In this document: positions 57,835 through 64,000 of the stretch, one piece after another
Numbering within the stretch: position 1 is the stretch's first letter
Layout: every line of letters begins with the position of its first letter
Notes under the pieces: model-generated
The model's input: only the letters and a program-made list of their open reading frames with translations
Databases searched by the model: none
Told to the model about the DNA's origin: nothing
Made by a program: the position numbers and the translations under genes
NCBI GenBank assembly: GCA_041389885.1
Contig: JAWKRB010000010.1
Location: 1 to 64,000 of the forward strand
Direction of reading: 5' to 3'
Origin: JAWKRB01 sp041389885
Lineage (GTDB): Bacteria; Myxococcota_A; Polyangia; Polyangiales; Ga0077539
Length of the DNA: 64,000 nucleotides

Positions 57835-58418
57835 AGCCCATCCCGACGCGCGCTGAGCCAGCTCGCGTACGCGGCCCTGATCTCATCTCGAGCGGCCGTG
57901 CTGCTCAACACCACGTCGGCGCCACCGTCGTAGGGATGGTAGACGCAACCGGCTCCGTCGAACAACCACAAGACGTTGGCCACCTCGTCGTCCGCGACGA
58001 GACGGAGAATCTCATCGAAGATCCCCGGCCTCCAGGTCCACTCGCTCGCGAAGAGGTGCCAGAAGTTCGGGACCTCGGAGTGGTCTGCGAGCGCGTGCAT
58101 GGGGAGCACCCGCCACGGCTGCGCCGACGGATCGAGCGCGCAGAGCTGCGACGCCCGCGCCGCCACGGAGCGATCGTCGGAGTACGCGGTCGTCACGAGG
58201 AACACGCGCGGCGCGCGCCGCGCGAGGTGGTCGAGGAGCGCGTTGTGCCGTCGCAGGATCTCGTCGGTGTCGGCCGGAGAGGCGGCGTAGCGCCTCGCGT
58301 CGGGCAGCGCGTGAAACCGAACCCAGCGGCTCTGGCAGAGGTCGCGCAGGGAATACGGGATGGGCGGGGCCTCTCCGATCACCCGAGACCAGCACGCGTC
58401 GAGCTCCTGAGGCCGCAT
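57831..58418 (-). CDS. DUF3885-like protein
   Basis: 195-residue soluble protein. The C-terminal stretch YHPYDGGADVVLSSTAARDEIRAAYASWLSARRDGL (read in two parts) fits DUF3885-type proteins, which are often next to toxin-immunity loci. The N-terminal half has an ILRRHNALLDHLARRAPRVF helical region. It is coupled by GTGA overlap to the following gene. No toxin is adjacent. Confidence 0.62.
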   Translation of the reverse strand: MRPQELDACWSRVIGEAPPIPYSLRDLCQSRWVRFHALPDARRYAASPADTDEILRRHNALLDHLARRAPRVFLVTTAYSDDRSVAARASQLCALDPSAQPWRVLPMHALADHSEVPNFWHLFASEWTWRPGIFDEILRLVADDEVANVLWLFDGAGCVYHPYDGGADVVLSSTAARDEIRAAYASWLSARRDGL

Positions 58419-58478
58419 CGGCGCGCAGCGTAGCGCAACGGCGGGCCGATGCCTCGAGGCCGCGGGTCGGCGGAGCGC

Positions 58479-58811
58479 TCAGCGGGAGGAGTCCGCGGGG
58501 GATCCTGACGCGGCCCCGTCCGCGCGCTCCGTCGGATCCGCGAGAGAGATGCCGAGATGCGACGCGATTCGACGACGCAGCTCGCGCTCCGGCAGCGCCA
58601 CGGGATGCTGCCCCCGCTCGTTCCAGGTCTGGTCGAGCAGCCGCTGCCACTCCGCCGCGAGCGCATGGAGGGCGGGATGAACGCCGTAGACCCTCGCCCA
58701 GAACTCACAACGCTCGGTGGGACCGACGAGCTCGCTGAAGTGGACCTCGCCGATGACGTAGCGCCTGGCAGCAGCCACCATCTCGCGCGCCTCGGGGAGC
58801 GGGAATGTCAT
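58479..58811 (-). CDS. Hypothetical protein
   Basis: 110-residue acidic, helical protein (FPLPEAREMVAAARRYVIGEV; FWARVYGVHPALHALAAEWQRL), not recognised. ATG 58811 follows an in-frame GTG-rich region but gives the most compact product. It lies 60 bases upstream of the DUF3885-like gene on the same strand. The sequence just upstream (58831-58925) is attC-like, so this could be the first gene after the end of the cassette array. Confidence 0.58.
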   Translation of the reverse strand: MTFPLPEAREMVAAARRYVIGEVHFSELVGPTERCEFWARVYGVHPALHALAAEWQRLLDQTWNERGQHPVALPERELRRRIASHLGISLADPTERADGAASGSPADSSR

Positions 58812-58830
58812 GGGGGAGCTTCGCCGCGCG

Positions 58831-58925
58831 GTGTTCACGGCTGGCCGAGGTGCCGCCGCCTCGGGTGCGTGGGGTTGGCGGTTGAGGGGAGCGGGGGCGG
58901 TTGGCGGCATTGGCGGGCGGGGCAC
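58831..58925 (-). repeat. Degenerate attC-like site at array end
   Basis: Starts with GTTCACGGCTGGCCGAGGTG, close to the TAACGGCTGGCCGATGTG start of the sites at 62059 and 63086. The right half, GGGGCGGTTGGCGGCATTGGC, aligns with GGAGCGGTCGGCACCACCGG of the site at 59338. It lacks the terminal GTTRRRY, so it is decayed or the remnant of the last cassette. Confidence 0.5.
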
Positions 58926-58933
58926 GTGGGGAC

Positions 58934-59305
58934 TCACTCCGACGGCGCCGCGGCGGAGGACAGCAAGGGGATTCCGTCACGGATCTCAAGCGCGTTCTCG
59001 CCCCCTGGATCCCACCCGCACTGCATCGTATACCGGACAAGCGCCGCGACCACCGCAGGGCGGTTCAAATTGTAGCCCTTCGACTCCTCCACGGACCAGA
59101 TGACTCCCGCTGCCGGATAACCAACTCCCCACCCCGGCTTCTCACGAAACGATATGTGAAGCACGGCCTTCTTGTTGCCCTCGGCAAACACGCGAAGAAG
59201 CTCTTCACAGCCGCCAGCAGCACCTTGGATCGTGTGCCGATGCGTGCGACGCCACTGGAATACTCGGTCCCCGAGGACCAACCGTCTCATGGGGATCGTT
59301 GGCAT
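58934..59305 (-). CDS. Hypothetical protein, integron cassette gene
   Basis: 123-residue soluble protein, not recognised. The reading ends just before the degenerate attC-like site, and its start lies 33 bases left of the next site (59338), as expected for a gene filling one cassette. It has basic N-terminal residues and a globular mid-part (AVLHISFREKPGWGVGYPAAGVI; LVRYTMQCGWDPGGENALE). Base composition is lower in GC than the core genes. Confidence 0.62.
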   Translation of the reverse strand: MPTIPMRRLVLGDRVFQWRRTHRHTIQGAAGGCEELLRVFAEGNKKAVLHISFREKPGWGVGYPAAGVIWSVEESKGYNLNRPAVVAALVRYTMQCGWDPGGENALEIRDGIPLLSSAAAPSE

Positions 59306-59337
59306 CGGCGACTCCTGTGGATCGCGCTGTTTCGGCT

Positions 59338-59428
59338 GCCCAACGGCTGGCCGATGTGCGGCCGCAGCGGGCGTGACGGGTTGCGGATGGGTAGAGTGGG
59401 AGCGGTCGGCACCACCGGCTTGTTAGGT
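59338..59428 (-). repeat. attC site (integron recombination site) A
   Basis: 91 bp from GCCCAAC (RYYYAAC) to GTTAGGT (GTTRRRY). Inside are GGCTGGCCGATGTGC near the left and GGCACCACCGGCTT near the right, which pair as the inner stem of an attC fold. It lies downstream of the minus-strand gene 59529-59864, so is that cassette's site. Confidence 0.8.
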
Positions 59429-59528
59429 GCGATCAGCCGCGCATTGCGTTCCGTCAAGGCGATTGACGACCGGCAATCAAGCGCATGCATCCGCCGATTT
59501 GCGGCACGACTCGCATAAGACCTGGTCG

Positions 59529-59864
59529 TCATATTTCGGATTCAGACGAGTCCGCAAGACGCTCGGCTAGCTGACTCAGCAGCTCCTCAAAGTTCCTAAT
59601 CTTGGACCGATGGCGATCCGCAACCAGGCGCAGATCGCCGTTTGACCTCAACATAGCTTGCCATCGCAGTTGCTCCTGCGAAGTCATGTCGTCCGCAGTC
59701 AGGTCGAAATAGAGCTCGATGGCAGAGGTTACTTTCTGTCCGGGAGGGCCTGGAGTGTAGATCACGCTGATGTAGACATGACTCGCCAGAGGGCGCAGGC
59801 GCTCGGGTAAGAGATGGCCTTGTATCGGATAAAATTTAGGATTGTGTTCGGGTGGGGGTGCCAT
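59529..59864 (-). CDS. Hypothetical cassette protein
   Basis: 111-residue soluble protein of unknown function (RLRPLASHVYISVIYTPGPP; AIELYFDLTADDMTSQEQL), with a globular N-terminal half and charged C-terminal helices. It is the only gene in the cassette that ends at attC A. ATG 59864 has GGAGGTAAG upstream. Confidence 0.6.
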   Translation of the reverse strand: MAPPPEHNPKFYPIQGHLLPERLRPLASHVYISVIYTPGPPGQKVTSAIELYFDLTADDMTSQEQLRWQAMLRSNGDLRLVADRHRSKIRNFEELLSQLAERLADSSESEI

Positions 59865-60833
59865 TGCTTACCTCCACGGACGTACTCGAGGCGCGGCACG
59901 CGTTGATGCCAGGAGGCAGTTGTTCACTGCGGCTTCCATCATCGCTACGCCGCTCGCCGTTCATCGCCGTCGGTCGGTGTCGATCGGCCGCCATTCGCAG
60001 GCCGTCGTAAGTCAATCGTCGCCCGCGGTCCGTCGCTCATGGCTCGCTCGCCTCCATCCGTAGCGCAATCCCTGCTCTTCGCCGTGAGCTGCATAACACC
60101 GCTCGTCGCACCACCCAACAGAAGCCTTCTCTCGCGCCCATCCCACACCCCGCCCCACTCCCTTGCGCTCCTCACTCCGCCGCAGTCCTCCACCCCGCCG
60201 CGCGCCCTCGCGTTCCGCACTCCGCCTCCCGCCCTCACGCGTGCGTCCCTCGCGATCACCACGCGATCCCACCATCGCGCCCTGGCGTCCGTCAAGCCTT
60301 CGCTCCACGCGCATTGCACGCCCTGACCCCCGACACATCGCGCCACACACCCGCGCTCCCGTGCTGTGCTCTGTGCGCCCGAGCCCCCTCTCGCCTGGCG
60401 CTCTCTCGCCGCACGTTGTTCTTCTACGCGCCGCGTACCGCTCTCGTGCGCGCCAGTCATGGAGCGTCCCCGCACTCGGCGAGGTGACGCGGTAGCAGTA
60501 CGCGCGGACCGCGGCCGCGTGGGACGAACCGAGAGGCGACGTGAGGGCGGGACGCGTCGGTCTCAGCCGAACGGGACGCAGGTGCGCCGACGCGAGAGCA
60601 GGACGCGCGGTCAGCGGCCGCACGGGACGCGGAGAGCGAGGTGGTGGAAGGACGCGATGAACGCGGCCGCGAGGGTTGCGGGGAGGCGACGCCAGGGCGG
60701 GACGCGTGGGTCTCGGCCGCACGGGACGCGACGGAGAGGGACGCGAGGGCGGGACGCGTAGGTCTCGGCCGCGTGGGACGCGTTGCGCGAGGAGGGAGAT
60801 GAGGGAAGTGGGGGCGGTCGGGAGCATCGGTTT
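59865..60833. other. Non-coding part of cassette with strand-biased repeats
   Basis: Nearly 1 kb without a supported gene. From about 60104 to 60440 the plus strand is C-rich with recurring CCTC/CGCCC words; from about 60500 to 60800 it is G-rich with degenerate repeats of GGGACGCG and GGTCTCGGCCGC units about 45-50 bases long. The two halves are roughly complementary in composition. The region ends in the right half of an attC-like site. The minus-strand reading 60012-60827 is Pro/Arg/Ala low complexity and is not accepted as a gene. Confidence 0.5.
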
Positions 60834-60840
60834 GTTAGAC
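60812..60840 (-). repeat. attC right half-site B
   Basis: GGGCGGTCGGGAGCATCGGT then TTGTTAGAC: matches the right end of attC D (GGTCGGCACCATCGGCTTGTTAGAC) with a few mismatches and ends in GTTAGAC (60834-60840). No clear left half (TAACGGCTGGCCG) is found within 150 bases to the left; the only candidates, GCATAAC at 60091 or ACCCAAC near 60113, are about 730-750 bases away. Confidence 0.55.
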
Positions 60841-60865
60841 CTCGAAGGATGGAATGCTGAGTTGA

Positions 60866-62026
60866 CTACTTGCCGTGAACCTCCTGATACAGGTCGAAGG
60901 GCAGATCCACGGACCCAATCCCAGTTTGCTCAGATTGAAGCAACGACCAATCCACAAGACGAACGCCGGACGGGTACCTGCACTCGGCAGCGATCGCGCG
61001 AACACGCCGGAGGTCGCCAATTATTCTCTGTTCCATCTCCTTCAGATCCATGACGCGGCTCCAGCGCAAGATACGAGACCACAGCTGAAGCGTTTCGTAG
61101 AGGATACGAGAGTTCTTCAAGTACCTCGTGCTATCCCAAAGAAGTGACCACGTCACATTGAGGGCGCGCTCTGCCAGTGCGATCGTATCCGGAGGTGACT
61201 CGTGCGGCTTCCGAGCCCAAACAAGGGCGGCATCACCGACCGCTTCATGAACAACTTCAACAGCAAAGACGGCAACTTCCTCAGGCATTCCCCGTCGTGG
61301 AAAATCAAGCACTTCACCAATCGCCAAGAGAACTTCCTGCCGAACCTCAAAACCATACTCCTTCGCATAGTCGGCCAGTTCGCGTACCATGGGCCACAGC
61401 CTAACCCAGCGCTGTTCATCCTGGCAGCTGACTTCCCTGCCGATGTGCCAACGCAACTTTCGGACTTCGTGCCTCACGATTCCGTTTGTCGCCTGAGCCG
61501 CATCTGCATCAATCACTCGCCTAAATGCAGACATGATTTCGAAGTATGCCATTCGGCGCTTGCTCTTGCCTGCACGAATCCAGAAGTCAACGACATTGTC
61601 TTCAGCGACTGCCCGAGGAGTTGAGGTGGCGGCGGAAGACAGATCAATTACGACAACGCCGCGGCTAGCATCGAGAGGATCGAGGACGGAAAACACACGA
61701 CATTCGCTTGAGGAAAATGGAGGCTCGATGTTGGAAGCGAGAACATTGCTCACTTGTTTTTCGCACGCGATCGGGTCGGCAATATGCCGAATAGCGAATG
61801 CGGACTCGTCCTGCTCGTCGATACCAATAATGATGCGGCCGTGACCGGCATTCGCGAATGACGTTGCGTCTCTTCGCAACTCCGTGTTCGCGTCCTTTCG
61901 GTCTGGTCTTCTTTCGGCCGCATGAGCGTACGGTTCACGTTTGAAATCCAGATGGGGTCCCTCGGGAGCGTGCTCCTCGACAAGCTTCATGATATCGCTC
62001 CATGTAGTTGTCATTACAGCACCCAA
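60866..62026 (-). CDS. Schlafen/AlbA_2-type protein, integron cassette gene
   Basis: 386-residue protein. The N-terminal about 150 residues match the Schlafen AlbA_2 domain: EGPHLDFKREPYAHA (FKxE motif), FANAGHGRIIIGIDEQ (G-rich strand) and PPFSSSECRVF. This domain binds nucleic acid or nucleotides in bacterial regulators and defence-related proteins. The C-terminal part is helical and unrecognised (WHIGREVSCQDEQRWVRLW; EVLDFPRRGMPEEVAVFAVE). It is in the cassette ending at half-site B. GC content is visibly lower than in core genes, fitting acquisition. Confidence 0.78.
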   Translation of the reverse strand: MGAVMTTTWSDIMKLVEEHAPEGPHLDFKREPYAHAAERRPDRKDANTELRRDATSFANAGHGRIIIGIDEQDESAFAIRHIADPIACEKQVSNVLASNIEPPFSSSECRVFSVLDPLDASRGVVVIDLSSAATSTPRAVAEDNVVDFWIRAGKSKRRMAYFEIMSAFRRVIDADAAQATNGIVRHEVRKLRWHIGREVSCQDEQRWVRLWPMVRELADYAKEYGFEVRQEVLLAIGEVLDFPRRGMPEEVAVFAVEVVHEAVGDAALVWARKPHESPPDTIALAERALNVTWSLLWDSTRYLKNSRILYETLQLWSRILRWSRVMDLKEMEQRIIGDLRRVRAIAAECRYPSGVRLVDWSLLQSEQTGIGSVDLPFDLYQEVHGK

Positions 62027-62058
62027 CTCCTTTCCTCTCGGCCTTGCTGTCCGTTGCC

Positions 62059-62148
62059 GTCTAACGGCTGGCCGATGTGCGGCCGCCCAGAGGGCAACGC
62101 GGGTTCCACGGAGGTCCGAGTGGTGATCGCCACACCAACCTGTTGAAC
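62059..62148 (-). repeat. attC site C
   Basis: 90 bp from GTCTAAC (62059-62065) to GTTGAAC (62142-62148), fitting RYYYAAC/GTTRRRY. The left half TAACGGCTGGCCGATGTGCG is identical to that of attC A over 15 or more bases; the right half is more divergent (CGCCACACCAACCT). It lies downstream of the cassette gene 62162-62959. Confidence 0.8.
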
Positions 62149-62161
62149 ATCCGCTCCACGC

Positions 62162-62959
62162 TCACTTCTGCCCAGCACGCTTTCTTATGAGGTCCCCTAA
62201 CTGCTTCGCGAGGAGAGCTGCCTTCTCTGGAGTGTTGCAGTCTGCCGCCTTGACCCGTTCGACAACTACCCCTTCGTCCTGAAATGGCTTCGTGCGGTAG
62301 TGAGCGTCCGCTGGACTCTCCCTGTGGAACGAGGCGCCATCGATTTCGAGGAAGACAACAACCCCATCTTTAATGAGGACGAAATCGGGTTCGACACGAG
62401 AGAATGCTGGCCCCCCGCGGACAAAGACAGGGAGTGGTGCGAACGGAATCCCGGTGGCCTTGAGGGCCTTGTAGACTGCAATCTCCGGCTGGGACCGAAA
62501 TAACAGTCCGTCAAACTCTAAAGGCGCGACATGCGCGCTGTGAGCTCGACCTTGATTGGTCGCGTCGCTACCACTGACCGCAATCGCGACATTTCTTCGC
62601 CAATCAGGGTCCTTGAACGGCATGGGCTGGATACGCGGGTTAACCCAATGATTGTTTGTCATAATGAAGGGCTTGATCGCGTCGCTGATGAGTTCCTCGA
62701 TCGCCTTCTTCTCGCCATCCGAGTACGATGTAAATTGCGGAAGCGGAACGCGGATGTTGAGGCTCCATACCGAAGTCACCCCGTTCCAGTTGTCGTGCTC
62801 GACGTACTCGAGATCAACTGCCGACTTCGCAAAGACCGAGGCTTCCTCCAAGTAACCCTTGGCGACGAGAACGTGCGCGACGGACGCAAGTACGGCCTCA
62901 AGGTTCTCGAACGGCTCATCAGACTTCATTTGATTTGCGCTACCAGCGTCGGTCATCAC
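62162..62959 (-). CDS. PD-(D/E)XK nuclease-like cassette protein
   Basis: 265-residue protein. The C-terminal half has VEPDFVLIKDGVVVFLEIDG followed by basic helices (HYRTKPFQDEGVVVERVKA), a D...ExD pattern as in Vsr/DUF559-type endonuclease folds, so a DNA-cutting role is likely. The N-terminal half is unrecognised (LEAVLASVAHVLVAKGYLEEA; YSDGEKKAIEELISDAI). It ends 13 bases from attC C. Low GC supports foreign origin. A defence function is inference. Confidence 0.72.
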   Translation of the reverse strand: MMTDAGSANQMKSDEPFENLEAVLASVAHVLVAKGYLEEASVFAKSAVDLEYVEHDNWNGVTSVWSLNIRVPLPQFTSYSDGEKKAIEELISDAIKPFIMTNNHWVNPRIQPMPFKDPDWRRNVAIAVSGSDATNQGRAHSAHVAPLEFDGLLFRSQPEIAVYKALKATGIPFAPLPVFVRGGPAFSRVEPDFVLIKDGVVVFLEIDGASFHRESPADAHYRTKPFQDEGVVVERVKAADCNTPEKAALLAKQLGDLIRKRAGQK

Positions 62960-63085
62960 CTGTCCTCGTACTAGTCGCCCGATCCGATGTCACCCTGCGC
63001 TCCTCGTTGGCGGCTACCCCTTGCTGCCGTCAGTTGCTGGTTGCTGCGGTCATCCGTAACCCCGACGCGCGGCGCTGCTCGCGGC

Positions 63086-63175
63086 GGCTAACGGCTGGCC
63101 GATGTGCCGCCGCCGCTAGGGCAGCGCGGGTTCCGCGAGGCACGGCTGGCGGTCGGCACCATCGGCTTGTTAGAC
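63086..63175 (-). repeat. attC site D
   Basis: 90 bp from GGCTAAC to GTTAGAC (63169-63175). Inner arms GGCTGGCCGATGTGC and GGCACCATCGGCTTG pair well, giving the typical imperfect attC hairpin. It lies downstream of the restriction-like gene at 63236 and shares both ends with attC A. Confidence 0.82.
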
Positions 63176-63235
63176 CGCACGCAGGGATCTACGGAATACT
63201 CAAGCGGCAAAGCTGCGATAGTGAGCACACAATCT

Positions 63236-64000
63236 TCATCCCTCATCGCCATCCGTCGTCGTTGCTGCGACCACGGTAGAGGGAGGATGAAGACGGTCGT
63301 ACTCAGCCTTAGCCACTTTGAGACACTCAGCCTTTGAGTACCTGAGCTGAGTCGGGGGCTGCTCAAACTCTTGATTAACAACACGAATGAACGCGGTTTT
63401 CACAATGGACCAAGGAAACTCACCACCAATCGCCACCTGTCGAAGGTCATCGACGGACAACAAAATGTGAACAAAACCTCGGATCCAGTCATGATACAAT
63501 TCATCGGCATACCCGAGTCCTGCACGCACTGCATAGCCTCCTGTCGAGATGACAACTCCAAGTCGGCAGCCATGGTTCTTCATGCGCGCGTTATGCTGTG
63601 CCCAATCCGCCGCCTGCAAAACGTCAGAGTGATTCTTTGCCTCTAGATAAATCTGGGGGCCGCAGGTTGCGCACATTCCGGCGCCGAGTATGCGGTCTAC
63701 TCGGTCGGGATACGTTTCGCCGATTCCGTCTACCGTCCACTTCCCAGGGACCCCCCCGGGCTTCATATTCCTGGCGACCCCGCCCTTCTCTAGAAAGTAT
63801 CTGGACACCACTTCAAGCGGGTTCCCCTTGGCATTGGTCGTTTGATTGCCGTTGGATGACAGCGCCACCTGAGTCGAGTCGATAAACACAGCGTACAGCC
63901 TCAAGAATTCATCGCTATCCCAACCGCTAAGCGACGCGTAGATTGCCTCATACGCCCTTAGGCCCGCATTCTTAGCGGATACCCAGTCTGCGATTTGCAT
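63236..64000 (-). CDS. Restriction endonuclease-like cassette protein (may extend past edge)
   Basis: At least 254 residues; the first codon visible is an ATG at the very edge, so the true start may lie outside. A PD-(D/E)XK-type core is suggested by NPLEVVSRYFLEKGG, then RVDRILGAG and IYLEAKNHSDVLQAADWAQHNA (E-x-K with upstream Asp), followed by LGVVISTGGY. These features match restriction-like nucleases that act on DNA. It belongs to the cassette ending at attC D. Confidence 0.7.
   Translation of the reverse strand: MQIADWVSAKNAGLRAYEAIYASLSGWDSDEFLRLYAVFIDSTQVALSSNGNQTTNAKGNPLEVVSRYFLEKGGVARNMKPGGVPGKWTVDGIGETYPDRVDRILGAGMCATCGPQIYLEAKNHSDVLQAADWAQHNARMKNHGCRLGVVISTGGYAVRAGLGYADELYHDWIRGFVHILLSVDDLRQVAIGGEFPWSIVKTAFIRVVNQEFEQPPTQLRYSKAECLKVAKAEYDRLHPPSTVVAATTTDGDEG

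Noticed and set aside
58433..58470. GCGCAACGGCGGGCCGATGCC as another attC left arm
   Set aside because: It resembles the arm of the real sites but has no matching right half or GTTRRRY within 150 bases, so chance is likely in this GC-rich DNA.
60012..60827. Minus-strand reading of 271 residues between cassettes
   Set aside because: It is Pro/Arg/Ala/Ser low complexity created by the tandem repeat DNA, without a globular region.

Overview
The window is about 64 kb of very GC-rich chromosomal DNA. Gene content suggests a myxobacterium-like organism (Polyangia, perhaps close to Sandaracinaceae): Cys-rich secreted repeat proteins, many small lipoproteins, two Ser/Thr protein kinases with unusual C-termini, NtrC-type two-component control, a CrtC/CrtD carotenoid branch, and many GTG starts with 4-base ATGA/GTGA overlaps. 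The taxonomic placement is inference from gene content only.

Layout. 0-4.7 kb: a histidine kinase cut by the left edge, a small periplasmic protein, trxB, gcvH and small unknown genes. 4.7-12.4 kb: surface and secreted proteins (a lipoprotein split by an in-frame TGA, a 1247-residue Cys-repeat lipoprotein, a PSI-like repeat lipoprotein), a fatty-acid hydroxylase and an interrupted tRNA-like gene. 12.4-23.5 kb: a frameshifted MFS/spermidine-synthase-like gene, a metalloprotease-like protein, a LEA14-like lipoprotein, an MBL-fold hydrolase, a Ser/Thr kinase and an OmpA/thrombospondin-type protein. 23.6-27.2 kb: crtD, crtC and a glycosyltransferase. 27.3-36 kb: Fic protein, flavin-dependent halogenase-like enzyme, FmdB, PspA/YbjN, deoD, PlsC and a kinase-PilZ fusion. 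36-40 kb: two overlapping hydrolase genes, one apparently a circularly permuted esterase. 41-44 kb: ruvX, mltG and a LysM/M15 peptidase. 44-53.8 kb: an NtrC-type two-component system divergent from a Cus-type heavy-metal efflux operon ending in a cupredoxin lipoprotein.

The right end is accessory DNA. At 53.8-54.7 kb there are palindromic repeats. At 54.7-58.8 kb there is a run of immunity-like and unknown genes, containing an IS4-type insertion sequence with clear inverted repeats and an 11-bp target duplication. From about 58.8 kb to the right edge, minus-strand single genes are separated by about 90-bp attC-like sites (RYYYAAC ... GTTRRRY): this is an integron gene-cassette array. Its cassettes encode a Schlafen/AlbA_2-type protein and two nuclease-like proteins besides small unknowns. 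No integrase lies in the window; given the gene direction it would be expected beyond the right edge.

Several genes carry single lesions (frameshifts near 13687 and 56485, in-frame stop at 5509, no start codon for crtC). These could be real decay or base-level assembly errors. A 669-bp fold-back element with 28-bp perfect terminal repeats sits at 40.24-40.91 kb, and other palindromic repeats recur in the window. These, the cassette array and the permuted esterase are the most interesting items.
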